A stretch of DNA of 64,000 nt from Aestuariibacter salexigens DSM 15300 (GCF_000429145.1 NZ_KE386852.1:62001-126000); one strand, 5' to 3'; positions 38,810-47,698 are shown, counted from the first letter of the stretch. Numbers and translations: made by a program. The notes: generated by a model not told the origin, from the letters alone.

Positions 38810-39478
38810 TTATTGCTGCACAGATGCAGGGGAAAGAGCACCGGGCTCAGTGTAAATTTCCTGCTGTAACTGATTGATTTGTCGTGCGTAAAATAACTGA
38901 TCGTCACTACGCTGCTGATTAATAAAACTGATGAGTTCGGCGAAATCCTCGCGACGTTCCTGACGGCTTGAGGCCAGCAAATAGGCAGTTAACTCAGCAT
39001 TGCTGGTTTGTTGCTGTTGTTGCAACGCGGCGGCATAGGTTGTGAACGCCACTTCCTGCTGTTGAGTAAACTTGTCGAGACGCTGCTCAACGATCTGGTT
39101 GGCAAGCAATTCCACTTCCTGCTGCTGTACCTGGTGACCAAACGACATGCTGAATACGCCATCCTGATAGCGAAATTGTGTACCACTGACAACCATCAGC
39201 ATGGCGCAAACGGACATCGCCATCGACGCAGCGGGTATACCCTGCCATTGCCACCAGCGACGCTTGGGCTTGGATTGAAAGGTACTTTCCTTATCCCATT
39301 TGGGTACGTCGAGAGGCGTAAACTGCTCAGCGTGCATATGCACCTGATTGACCGTTTCAACCATCTTTGAGAACGACTCATCTTCTGCCAAACGGCGCTC
39401 AAAAAGTTGCCGCTGACTGTCATCCAGATTCCCGTCCATCCACAGACTGAGCAGGGTTTCATTATCAAGCTCAGGCAT
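38810..39478 (-). CDS. Putative membrane anti-sigma factor
   Basis: 222 residues. The cytoplasmic N-terminus (1-75) begins MPELDNETLLSLWMDGNLDD and resembles the opening of zinc-less anti-sigma domains, with acidic helices and no HxxxCxxC motif. One membrane helix (about 80-98) follows a basic KPKRRWW stop. The periplasmic part (99-222) is very rich in glutamine (QQQEVELL, LQQQQQTS) and probably helical. It overlaps the sigma gene by 8 bases, which indicates coupling. Context strongly suggests it holds the sigma factor at the membrane. The assignment rests on topology and position rather than clear homology. Confidence 0.7.
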   Translation of the reverse strand: MPELDNETLLSLWMDGNLDDSQRQLFERRLAEDESFSKMVETVNQVHMHAEQFTPLDVPKWDKESTFQSKPKRRWWQWQGIPAASMAMSVCAMLMVVSGTQFRYQDGVFSMSFGHQVQQQEVELLANQIVEQRLDKFTQQQEVAFTTYAAALQQQQQTSNAELTAYLLASSRQERREDFAELISFINQQRSDDQLFYARQINQLQQEIYTEPGALSPASVQQ

Positions 39479-40013
39479 AATCCACCTCCAGTGAGGAACG
39501 TAATTTCGATAGTGCGGAGTAAAGTCGGGATTTCGCCGTATTAGTTGAAATCCCGAGCTGTTCCGCTATTTCTTCAAAAGTAAACTGGCCAAAAAATTTA
39601 AGTTCAACAATGGCCTTCTGAGACAGCGGCAGCTGTTGCATCGCGTTGCTCAAATGATTGCCAAGTTGCCCATCAGCCACACCTTGTTCAAGACATGTCT
39701 GTTCTGCTTTCAGCTCTGGTTCGTCGTCAAGAGACTGCATCGGCCGCTTGCGTCGGTAATATTCGACACAGCGAAAGTGAGCAATCCTGAATAACCAATT
39801 CTTGAAACTGCCCTCACCGCGATAGCTAGCAAGGTTTCGAAATACAGACACAAACACATCCTGCATTAAATCCAGTGCATCAGCCTGATTACCCGTCATA
39901 CGGACGCCATAGTTATAGATAGATTTCTCGTATCGGGAAATTAACCCTAACCAGGCTCTTTTATTGCCGGCTAATGCACTGGTGATTAACTGTTCGTCAG
40001 TTTTTTCAAACAC
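39471..40013 (-). CDS. ECF-family RNA polymerase sigma factor
   Basis: 180 residues, starting with GTG at 40013. Region 2 (about 20-90) contains DALDLMQDVFVSVFRNLASY and FKNWLFRIAHFRCVEYYRRK; region 4 (about 118-172) contains LPLSQKAIVELKFFGQFTFE and the helix-turn-helix EEIAEQLGISTNTAKSRLYSALSKL. It should direct RNA polymerase to an envelope-stress regulon, probably including its own operon. AAGGA lies about 11 bases upstream of the GTG. A seven-codon frame (40016-40039) ends 2 bases before the start and could be a leader. Confidence 0.9.
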   Translation of the reverse strand: MFEKTDEQLITSALAGNKRAWLGLISRYEKSIYNYGVRMTGNQADALDLMQDVFVSVFRNLASYRGEGSFKNWLFRIAHFRCVEYYRRKRPMQSLDDEPELKAEQTCLEQGVADGQLGNHLSNAMQQLPLSQKAIVELKFFGQFTFEEIAEQLGISTNTAKSRLYSALSKLRSSLEVDYA

Positions 40014-40101
40014 CCTTATTGCATTCCTTGTTGCTGCATTAGTGCAGTGTGTTAGTCGTTGTGAGGTATAGTCGAGAGGGTTGGCAAAAAAGTTTGAATG
40101 G

Positions 40102-40122
40102 CTGGATAAATTATTTATCCAG
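40102..40122 (-). terminator. Hairpin across the oxyR stop codon
   Basis: A perfect 9-bp inverted repeat CTGGATAAA/TTTATCCAG (40102-40110 and 40114-40122) whose 3-base loop is the oxyR stop codon. On the minus strand a T-run (TTTTTT) follows about 10 bases past the stem, so termination is possible but unusual in layout. Confidence 0.55.
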
Positions 40123-41022
40123 CGTCGGAATAGGCATCAGCGGCGCTAACAGTTCAGCCAGGTGTCTGAATAGTTGCATACGCGTTGTGCCATTTCGCCA
40201 CACCAGGCCAATTTCCCGATAAGCCTGTTTTTCGGCCGGTAAACTCACCAATGACGTAGATTCAAGGATGCGATTAGACAGGGCCAATTCGGGCATAAAG
40301 GTAAAGCCCATCTTACTGTTAGCCAGTTGCACCAGCGTGTACAGTGACGACGCTGCCAGAGAGCTGACCTGCTCTTTATGCTGCAGGCCACAGGCACTGA
40401 CGGCATGTCCGGTCAGACAGTGCTCACGCTGCAGCAGAAATACGCTTTTTTTCGGCAGCGCAGAGACATCCATAGGTTGTGGCAACGTATCCACCAAGTC
40501 GCAGTGGGCGATAAGATGAAAAGGGTCGTGACCAATGACCAACTGTTTACATCCGGGCGTTTCCATCGGCAACGCCAACACCAGCAGGTCCAATACCCCC
40601 TCGTTAAGCTGAGTCAGTAGGTTCTCGGTGGTATCCTCCTGCAATTGCAAGGTCAGATCGGGCAGCGACTGTTTGATTTCATGAATAAGAGGCTCAAACA
40701 GGAATGGCGCGATAGTCGGGATGACACCGAGCTTAAGGTTACCGGCCTGCCAATTGCCTGCAGAGTCAGCAAAATCAATCAGCTCTTTCGCCTCGTTTAA
40801 CAACGCTTTGCTACGCTCGACCAATTCCAGACCGAATGGCGTAAACACGAAGGTTTTATGCTCTCGCTCAAGCAGCTGATAGCCAAACTGCTCCTCAAGA
40901 TTCTGAATTGCCGTGCTTAATGTGGACTGGCTGACATGGCAGCGTTTTGCAGCACGGTTAAAGTGTTGTTCCTGATGCAGGGTTACCAGATAGTGAAGAT
41001 GTTTGAGATTTGGCCATTTCAT
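40111..41022 (-). CDS. oxyR: LysR-type peroxide sensor OxyR
   Basis: 303 residues. The N-terminal helix-turn-helix (HFNRAAKRCHVSQSTLSTAI, about 20-40) is followed by the effector domain. The redox pair is C202 and C211 in REHCLTGHAVSACG, with the same 9-residue spacing as C199 and C208 of E. coli OxyR. Oxidation by peroxide forms a disulfide that turns on catalase, peroxiredoxin and related genes. It follows pit on the same strand with a 73-base gap filled by a long inverted repeat. No clear ribosome site precedes the ATG. Confidence 0.93.
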   Translation of the reverse strand: MKWPNLKHLHYLVTLHQEQHFNRAAKRCHVSQSTLSTAIQNLEEQFGYQLLEREHKTFVFTPFGLELVERSKALLNEAKELIDFADSAGNWQAGNLKLGVIPTIAPFLFEPLIHEIKQSLPDLTLQLQEDTTENLLTQLNEGVLDLLVLALPMETPGCKQLVIGHDPFHLIAHCDLVDTLPQPMDVSALPKKSVFLLQREHCLTGHAVSACGLQHKEQVSSLAASSLYTLVQLANSKMGFTFMPELALSNRILESTSLVSLPAEKQAYREIGLVWRNGTTRMQLFRHLAELLAPLMPIPTLDK

Positions 41023-41026
41023 AAAT

Positions 41027-41079
41027 CTGATTAAAACTCACTATATTAATTAATAAAACCAATATAGTGAGTTAATCAG
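41027..41079. promoter_or_regulatory. Long inverted repeat upstream of oxyR
   Basis: Left arm 41027-41047 (CTGATTAAAACTCACTATATT) pairs with right arm 41061-41079 over 19 bases with two unpaired A, leaving a 13-base AT-rich loop. It fills the pit-oxyR gap and ends 5 bases before the oxyR ATG. It could be an OxyR autoregulatory site, a terminator of pit, or an RNA hairpin that hides the oxyR start. The classical OxyR pattern of four ATAG/CTAT tetrads 7 bases apart is not present. Confidence 0.55.
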
Positions 41080-41095
41080 AAATGTCCAATCAAGA

Positions 41096-42364
41096 TCAGG
41101 ATGTGAACAAAGATACAAAAATATAAAAGAAGATAATGGAAAGCCCGGCGCCAGCGGGCAAGGTAACCACCCAAGACACCACGATATTTCTTACGACCCC
41201 AAGATTCAATGCAGCAATGCCTCGTGCCATGCCTACGCCAAGTACGGCACCCACCAGGGTTTGTGTGGTAGAAATGGGTAATCCGGTTCCTGACGCAATG
41301 ACCACGGTGGTCGCTGCGGCCAGTTCAGCCGCGAACCCGCGGCTGGGTGTCAGGTGAGTGATCCCCTTGCCGATGGTCGCGATGACGCGATGACCAAAAA
41401 TCGCGAGGCCAGCAACGATACCTATAGCGCCCAGAGGTAAAATCCACCATACCAATTTGGCTTTGCCCTCAATGACCCCACCATTCGATACAACGCTTAC
41501 TACTGCTGCCAGTGGCCCGATGGCGTTCGCTACGTCATTGGAACCATGTGCAAATGCCATACAACACGCAGTCACAATCATCAGCACAGCAAACACTTTT
41601 TCTACGTTCGCATAGTGAGTCAATTTATCAGCGGTTTCATTAAACTTCAGGCGGCTAATGACTATTTTCCCGATAATGCCGATGCCAACCGCAATCCCTA
41701 TAGCAATCAGATATCCGCTACTGGTAGATAGCTCAAGGCCAACATGTTTGAGACCCTTTTTTATCGTCACTAGTGACATGACAAATCCAGCGAAGGCCAT
41801 GTACATAGGCACATATTTTTTGGCCTGTTCAAACGGGTTTTCAGTATCAAAAATAAGGCGCTGAGCACTCAAAAATATAAGGTAAGCAATCACACCTGAT
41901 ATGGCTGGTGTAACAATCCAGCTGCCAACAATCCCTCCTACCTTCACCCATTCAATCGCTTCTGTGCCAACACCTACGGCAGCAAAGCCAATGATGGCGC
42001 CGATAATTGAATGTGTTGTTGACACTGGCCAGCCCAAATAGGACGCAAAAGCCAACCACAGCCCCGCCGCAAGCAGCGATGCAATCATGCCAAATACCAG
42101 ATATTCAGGTATGTCAATGAAGTAACTGCTGTCAATAATTCCCTTACGAATCGTTGACGTCACTTCGCCGCCTGCCAGATACGCTCCAGCGAATTCGAAT
42201 ATCATGGCAATAATGATGGCTTGCTTGACGGTCAGGGCTTTTGAACCAACGGAAGTGCCCATAGCGTTAGCGACGTCATTCGCGCCAATGCCCCATGCCA
42301 TCAAAAAACCTACCGCTGCTGCAATGATGATTAAGATTGTGCCGTAGCTAGTGAGTATATCCAT
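41096..42364 (-). CDS. pit: Low-affinity inorganic phosphate transporter (Pit family)
   Basis: 422 residues with about ten membrane segments. The two inverted PiT signature repeats are visible: AWGIGANDVANAMGTSVGSK near residue 24-43 and FAHGSNDVANAIGPLAAV near 270-287, each with the GxNDxANA core that binds phosphate and cation. It imports phosphate with protons or as a metal-phosphate complex. It follows the DUF47 gene by 12 bases, the standard pairing for this transporter. Confidence 0.95.
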   Translation of the reverse strand: MDILTSYGTILIIIAAAVGFLMAWGIGANDVANAMGTSVGSKALTVKQAIIIAMIFEFAGAYLAGGEVTSTIRKGIIDSSYFIDIPEYLVFGMIASLLAAGLWLAFASYLGWPVSTTHSIIGAIIGFAAVGVGTEAIEWVKVGGIVGSWIVTPAISGVIAYLIFLSAQRLIFDTENPFEQAKKYVPMYMAFAGFVMSLVTIKKGLKHVGLELSTSSGYLIAIGIAVGIGIIGKIVISRLKFNETADKLTHYANVEKVFAVLMIVTACCMAFAHGSNDVANAIGPLAAVVSVVSNGGVIEGKAKLVWWILPLGAIGIVAGLAIFGHRVIATIGKGITHLTPSRGFAAELAAATTVVIASGTGLPISTTQTLVGAVLGVGMARGIAALNLGVVRNIVVSWVVTLPAGAGLSIIFFYIFVSLFTS

Positions 42365-42376
42365 GCTGAACCAAAC

Positions 42377-43054
42377 CTATTTAGCTAACATCAATTCGAG
42401 TCTTGCACCAGCGCGCTCTGCTACGTCTGCCAGGCCGCCGACGGACTCGAATACCTTATATAAGAACATCACATCTATAGGATTCATCGTGCTCTCCAAC
42501 GATTTAAGTGAGGCTCTTAGTGCAATTTGTAAGTCGTCAGTGTCGTCTTCTATTTCATCAAGCTTATCTATCATCGCCTCGGCAAGCTTGGCCTCTCGGC
42601 CACTGAACCCTGTTTCCAGCAAATCGTCCATTTCGTTGATCAACACTCTGGCCTGCTCAGTTGCGTCCAAACAACGTTCAACGTAGGTCATAAAACTGGA
42701 CTGTATAGCATCTGGGATGACTAACTCGCGTCCCAATACCCGCCCGGCAATATCTTTGGAAAGATTGGCGATTTTGTCCTGCACAGTTAAGAGCTGAAGC
42801 AGGTCCTGGCGATTGATAGGAAGGAAAATTCCGTTGGGCAAGCTACTGCGGAGGTTTCGTTTAATGTCATCTGCCCGCTTCTCAAGTGAGTTGATCAGTT
42901 GGTAAACATGTTTTGCTTCCGCCCAGTCTTGTTGAAAAACCGCGCGGAAAAAAGCCGGTAACTGTTGGGAACACTCACATACCACATTGATATGTTCTTC
43001 CAATGGCTTCAATGGTGATTGTGCAAATACACCGAGAAATGAATTTTTCGCCAT
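42377..43054 (-). CDS. DUF47 (PhoU-like) protein, Pit partner
   Basis: 225 residues, all-helical, matching the TIGR00153/DUF47 family, a distant PhoU relative. The opening MAKNSFLGVFAQSPLKPLEEH, DIKRNLRSSLPNGIFLPINRQDLLQLLTVQD and the acidic EIEDDTDDLQ segment are typical. Members are almost always encoded beside pit, as here, and are thought to modulate the transporter. Start and ribosome region (GAGGATG just upstream) fit. Confidence 0.92.
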   Translation of the reverse strand: MAKNSFLGVFAQSPLKPLEEHINVVCECSQQLPAFFRAVFQQDWAEAKHVYQLINSLEKRADDIKRNLRSSLPNGIFLPINRQDLLQLLTVQDKIANLSKDIAGRVLGRELVIPDAIQSSFMTYVERCLDATEQARVLINEMDDLLETGFSGREAKLAEAMIDKLDEIEDDTDDLQIALRASLKSLESTMNPIDVMFLYKVFESVGGLADVAERAGARLELMLAK

Positions 43055-43428
43055 ACTACATCCTCAATATCTGACGCCGTTTTGAGCCAGGCGCGTTGTT
43101 GGGTGGCGTAAAGATAGCAGTCTAGATTCGGTCCTGCCATCCAATTTGTCTGTTAATGTTTTCCAGGGCGCATAACAGCTGTATTGCCCTATCGCAAGGC
43201 CGACGTGGTCGCTTATCAAAACGACACTGGCGCACCCCGCATGAAAGCGGCGTAAGTGTAATGACCATGGCTTTGAATTCATAGGGTTTTAATTAAACTT
43301 GCTGTGTAAACAAATCTGTTCACTACTAGCAACAAAATGTTAGTTTTATGGGCTATGATGAAATGAAATCACGCCCCCCTTATTTTGCATCATTGTGCTG
43401 CGCATCGGGGGTCAAGGAGAACGATAGG
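43055..43428. other. 374-base gap between the pit operon and gcvR
   Basis: Divergent promoter region for the DUF47-pit operon and gcvR. No Pho box matching CTGTCATAAATCTGTCAC and no consensus -35/-10 pair was found on either strand; the AT-rich stretch 43270-43330 probably holds the gcvR promoter. Frames inside it (for example minus strand 43064-43282) have no recognisable product. Confidence 0.4.
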
Positions 43429-43935
43429 ATGAAGCCGATTATTTTTACTCTGGTGGGGGCTGATAAACCGGGTCTAATCGAGTCATTAGCCAAAACGGTC
43501 TATCAGTACGGCGGCAATTGGTTGCGCTCGAACTTTTCGCATATGGCCGGTCACTTTGCAGGGTTTGTGGAAATCGATTTGCCGGAGGAGCAGCATCAGG
43601 CGTTAATTGACGCATTTAATGCTCACCCGGATTTAAAAATCACGTTGATGTCTGCTGCCGGACGTGAAGCGAAATTTCCCAATACCGCCGTTATTAATAT
43701 TATGGGTAATGATAAACCCGGCATCGTTCAGGAAGTCACCGGCGTGCTCAATCAGTTCAATATTAATATTCGTAGCTTCGATTCTGTGTGTGAAAGCGCA
43801 CCTAACTGGGGCTCTGAATTATTCAAAGCACAGGCGGTGATCGCCATTCCCGATGATTTTGACCTCGATACTCTGGCCGAACGATTGGAGCATATCGCTA
43901 ACGACATGGTGGTCGATATCGATCTACAGCAATAG
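43429..43935 (+). CDS. gcvR: Glycine cleavage system transcriptional repressor, ACT-domain protein
   Basis: 168 residues from the ATG at 43429, which has AAGGAGA about 8 bases upstream; an ATG at 43348 would add an unrelated leader. Two ACT domains: residues 1-80 (IIFTLVGADKPGLIESLAKTV) and 85-165 (VINIMGNDKPGIVQEVTGVL). GcvR binds GcvA in E. coli and represses glycine cleavage genes when glycine is low. No gcvA is in the window. The pair of ACT domains and length match GcvR well; a more general ACT regulator is possible. Confidence 0.85.
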   Translation: MKPIIFTLVGADKPGLIESLAKTVYQYGGNWLRSNFSHMAGHFAGFVEIDLPEEQHQALIDAFNAHPDLKITLMSAAGREAKFPNTAVINIMGNDKPGIVQEVTGVLNQFNINIRSFDSVCESAPNWGSELFKAQAVIAIPDDFDLDTLAERLEHIANDMVVDIDLQQ

Positions 43936-44028
43936 AACGTGTGACCTTACAGACCAATACTGACTGCTTGTTGTCGCACTGTTCTGGCAGGTTAACGGAA
44001 TAAATATCGATTGAATGATTACAGAGTT

Positions 44029-46107
44029 ATGTTGAACAGAGAACTGTATTATCCGAAGGAACTCAGCTGGCTGTCGTTTAATGAGAGAGTGCTACAAGAG
44101 GCAGCGGACGAAAATAATCCAATCGTCGAACGCATTCGCTTTTTAGGAATATTCTCCAATAATCTGGATGAGTTTTATCGCGTTCGTGCCGCCGATGTAA
44201 AACGTCAAATCACTATCTATCAAAATGAGGGTAATGAAGAGCTAACCCGTCAGGCAATGCATTTAATGGAGCAAATTCAGCAGCGCAACCTGAAGCTGAC
44301 CAAAGAATTCGACCGGGTTTACAAAGAAGTCGTTCACACACTTTCTCGCTACGGCATTTACCTGATCACCAAAAGCGATGTGAGTGATTACCAAAGCAGC
44401 TGGCTTAAAAATCATTTCCGTAACAAAGTACTGCGCCATATCACACCAATCCTTATTGATTCGAAGGTTGACCTGGTTAAGCGATTAAATGATTCCGCGA
44501 CTTATCTCTATGTCGCGATTCGACGAGAAAATGGCAACACGAGATACGCGGTTCTGGAAGTGCCCACCAGTGCAATGTCGCGTTTTGTGGTGATCCCGCC
44601 GGAAAAAAGCCGAAAAAAGAAACACATTATCCTGCTCGATGACATTGTCGAACTGTGTCTTGACGAGATCTTCAGAGGGTTTGTCAGATACGACTCTCTG
44701 GAAGCGTATTCCTTCAAAATGACCCGTGATGCTGAATACAGCATCACGGAGGAAATAGATGAAAGCTACGTTGAGAAAATGTCGGAGAGCATGAAACAGC
44801 GTTTAACCGCAGAGCCTGTTCGCGTTATCCACGATGCTGATATGCCTGAAGATATGCTACTCGATCTGAGCAAGCGATTACGTATCAGCAAGCTGGACAC
44901 CCTCGTATCTGCTGGCCATTACCGCAACTTTAAAGACTTTATTGGTTTTCCTAATGTCGGGCGAAAATATCTTGAGAATGAAAAGTTGCCGGCACTTACT
45001 ACCCGCGCATTCAGCGACTTTGATACTGTATTTGACGCCATCAAGCATCATGACATCCTGCTGTACTATCCGTACCACCGCTTTCTACATTTTACCGAGT
45101 TCGTGCGTCAGGCTGCGTTCGACCCCAGTGTCAAAACCATTCGCCTGAATATCTATCGGGTCGCGTCTAATTCACGGGTGATTAATTCACTCATTGATGC
45201 GGTTGATAACGGCAAAGCGGTCACCGTCGTGGTTGAGCTAAAAGCCAGGTTCGATGAAGAAAACAACATCGAATGGTCAAAGCGTATGACTGAAGCAGGG
45301 ATCCGAGTGATATTAGGGATCCCGTCTCTGAAAATTCACAGTAAATTGTGTGTAGTGAGTCGTGAAGAGAAAGGTAGTCTGGTCCATTACGCTCATTTTG
45401 GCACTGGCAACTTCAATGAAAAAACCGCCAAGATCTATACCGACTTTAGCCTGTTCACCGCGAATCAGGAATTGGCTGACGAAGCTGTCAACGTGTTCGA
45501 TTTCATCCAGTACCCTTATCGTCGCCATCGATTTCAGCATTTACAGGTATCGCCGATCAATGCCAGAACCAAGATTCAGTCTTTAATCCGATCAGAAATT
45601 CAGCATGTGGTAGAAGGTAAGAAAGGCCAAATAACGTTCAAGATCAATAACCTGGTTGATAAAGAGCTCATTGACGACTTATATCGAGCCAGCCAGGCTG
45701 GCGTAAAGATCCGCGCGATCATACGAGGCATGTGTTCACTGATACCAGGCATAAAAGGGATGAGTGAAAATATTGAAATCATCAGCGTGGTTGACCGTTT
45801 TCTGGAACACCCGCGAGTGATGGTATTCGACAATGACGGCGATCCCAAAGTATTCATCTCCTCAGCGGATTGGATGACCCGTAATATGGATTTGCGCATT
45901 GAGGTAGGCTGTCCTATTTATGACCCAACACTCAAAGCACGCATTCTCGACATTCTTGACATCCAGTTCAAAGATACGCTGAAAGCACGCGTTATCGATG
46001 CTGAACAGTCGAACAAGTATGTAAAACGCGGCAATCGTAAGCACTTGCGTTCACAAATTGAAACCTATAGCTATCTAAAAGCGCTCGAAAAACAGGACAA
46101 TACTTAA
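44029..46107 (+). CDS. ppk1: Polyphosphate kinase Ppk1
   Basis: 692 residues from the ATG at 44029; a TTG at 44011 would add six residues. The ATG start gives MLNRELYYPKELSWLSFNER, close to other Ppk1 proteins. Ppk1 builds long polyphosphate from ATP at the membrane and in the cytosol. The autophosphorylated histidine H437 (in KIHSKLCVV) and the second essential histidine H594 (in FLEHPRVMVF) sit two residues off E. coli H435 and H592. YAHFGTGNFNEKTAKIYTDFSLF is the phospholipase-D-like core. It is followed by ppx with a 1-base gap. Confidence 0.97.
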   Translation: MLNRELYYPKELSWLSFNERVLQEAADENNPIVERIRFLGIFSNNLDEFYRVRAADVKRQITIYQNEGNEELTRQAMHLMEQIQQRNLKLTKEFDRVYKEVVHTLSRYGIYLITKSDVSDYQSSWLKNHFRNKVLRHITPILIDSKVDLVKRLNDSATYLYVAIRRENGNTRYAVLEVPTSAMSRFVVIPPEKSRKKKHIILLDDIVELCLDEIFRGFVRYDSLEAYSFKMTRDAEYSITEEIDESYVEKMSESMKQRLTAEPVRVIHDADMPEDMLLDLSKRLRISKLDTLVSAGHYRNFKDFIGFPNVGRKYLENEKLPALTTRAFSDFDTVFDAIKHHDILLYYPYHRFLHFTEFVRQAAFDPSVKTIRLNIYRVASNSRVINSLIDAVDNGKAVTVVVELKARFDEENNIEWSKRMTEAGIRVILGIPSLKIHSKLCVVSREEKGSLVHYAHFGTGNFNEKTAKIYTDFSLFTANQELADEAVNVFDFIQYPYRRHRFQHLQVSPINARTKIQSLIRSEIQHVVEGKKGQITFKINNLVDKELIDDLYRASQAGVKIRAIIRGMCSLIPGIKGMSENIEIISVVDRFLEHPRVMVFDNDGDPKVFISSADWMTRNMDLRIEVGCPIYDPTLKARILDILDIQFKDTLKARVIDAEQSNKYVKRGNRKHLRSQIETYSYLKALEKQDNT

Positions 46108-46108
46108 C

Positions 46109-47650
46109 GTGGCTGAGCAACCCCACAGCAACCTTGAAACCACGTTTGATGATGTCGAAACCCGAGACACCACAAAGGTCGCGGCGCTCGATATTGGCTC
46201 CAATAGTTTCCATCTGGTGGTCGCCAGATTGGTTGCCGGCTCTGTACAGATTCTTCACCGCGTAAAACAAAAAGTCAGACTGGCTGATGGTCTGGGTGCC
46301 GATGGCGTGTTAAGTCAGGAAGCCATTCACCGTGGCCTTCAGACACTCACCGTTATCGCCGAAAGTCTACAGGGTTTTGAGCCGGATTCGGTGCGCATAG
46401 TGGCCACCTACACGCTGCGAAAAGCGAAAAACGCCCGGGACTTTATTAAAGCGGCCAGCTATATCATGCCCTATCCGGTTGAGGTGATTTCAGGTACTGA
46501 AGAAGCTCGCCTAATCTACTCTGGTGTTGCGCACACGCATCATCTGGAAGGACGCAGACTGGTGGTTGATATCGGCGGCGGCTCCACAGAGTTTATTGTT
46601 GGTGACGGTTTTGAGCCAAAGCTGTTGCGCAGCCTTCAGATGGGCTGTGTGACCTATACCCAGCGTTTTTTTAAATCCGGTGAACTGAAACGAAAAGCGT
46701 TCAAAAAAGCGATCACTGCAGCACAGCAGGAACTGGAGCTGATAGATGAGAAGTATTTAAAACTCGGTTGGGAACAGGCCATCGGCACGTCAGGTACAAC
46801 CAAAAACATTGTGATCGTGGCACAAACGCTGTCAGATTGTATAGAAAACCAGGTCTCACTCAATGCACTGGAATCACTCATCGACAAATGTGTGGATGCC
46901 GGGCACATAGATGAACTGTCACTTACGGGTATGAGCGATGAACGCAAACCCGTGTTTGCTGCAGGCCTGGCGATTTTAACCGCCATATTTCGCAGTCTGA
47001 ACTTGACTGAGCTTGAATACTCTCCCGCCGCATTACGGGAAGGCGTGCTCTATGAGATGGAAGAAAGCCTACGTCACCATGATATTCGTGAGCGCACCGC
47101 GCAGAGTCTGGCAACCCGCTATGATGTTGATACCGAGCATGCAGGTATGGTGCTCTCTACTACCATGTCGCTATACGACAAGGTCGCGGACAGCTGGAAG
47201 ATCAACAAGCCTGAGTTAAAAAGTATGCTCGGCTGGGCTGCCCTACTGCATGAAGTGGGCTTGCAAATAAACAGTCGTGGCGTGCAGCGCCACAGCGCCT
47301 ACATCATTCAGAACGTTGACATGCCAGGCTTCAACCAGGAGCAACAAAACCTGTTAGCGACCCTGGTAAGATTCCAGCGTAAGAAAATTCGCCCCGCGGA
47401 AATTCCTGAGTTCAGCCAGTACAGCGCCGAAGATATTAGCAAATTGATCGCGATATTGCGCTTAGGTGTGCTGCTGAACATAAAGCGGCAACAGGGGATA
47501 TTGCCGGAAATAAAGGTCAAAGCAAATAAACAGGTGCTGACAGTGCACTTTCCGCAAGAATGGCTTGAACAAAAGCCGCTGTTTAGTGCTGATTTAGAGC
47601 GAGAGAGCGAGCAAATTCAGGCGCTGGAGTTAAGCCTGAAGTATCAATGA
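46109..47650 (+). CDS. ppx: Exopolyphosphatase / guanosine pentaphosphatase
   Basis: 513 residues, starting with GTG one base after the ppk1 stop; AGGAC inside ppk1 serves as ribosome site. Ppx removes terminal phosphates from polyphosphate and, in the GppA branch, converts pppGpp to ppGpp. ASKHA-fold motifs: ALDIGSNSFHLVVAR near 27-41 and VVDIGGGSTEFIVGD near 150-165, with the catalytic glutamate of SGTEEARLIYSG between. The C-terminal half is the HD-like helical domain. The ppk1-ppx operon matches E. coli. Confidence 0.95.
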   Translation: MAEQPHSNLETTFDDVETRDTTKVAALDIGSNSFHLVVARLVAGSVQILHRVKQKVRLADGLGADGVLSQEAIHRGLQTLTVIAESLQGFEPDSVRIVATYTLRKAKNARDFIKAASYIMPYPVEVISGTEEARLIYSGVAHTHHLEGRRLVVDIGGGSTEFIVGDGFEPKLLRSLQMGCVTYTQRFFKSGELKRKAFKKAITAAQQELELIDEKYLKLGWEQAIGTSGTTKNIVIVAQTLSDCIENQVSLNALESLIDKCVDAGHIDELSLTGMSDERKPVFAAGLAILTAIFRSLNLTELEYSPAALREGVLYEMEESLRHHDIRERTAQSLATRYDVDTEHAGMVLSTTMSLYDKVADSWKINKPELKSMLGWAALLHEVGLQINSRGVQRHSAYIIQNVDMPGFNQEQQNLLATLVRFQRKKIRPAEIPEFSQYSAEDISKLIAILRLGVLLNIKRQQGILPEIKVKANKQVLTVHFPQEWLEQKPLFSADLERESEQIQALELSLKYQ

Positions 47651-47698
47651 CGAGGTCCCGACCTGCGCCTAAAAAGACGCTGGCCGGGGAGACGTAGC

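Noticed and set aside
43064-43282. 72-residue minus-strand frame in the DUF47-gcvR gap
   Set aside because: No ribosome site and no recognisable product; it ends just 9 bases upstream of the DUF47 start, in what should be that operon's promoter region.
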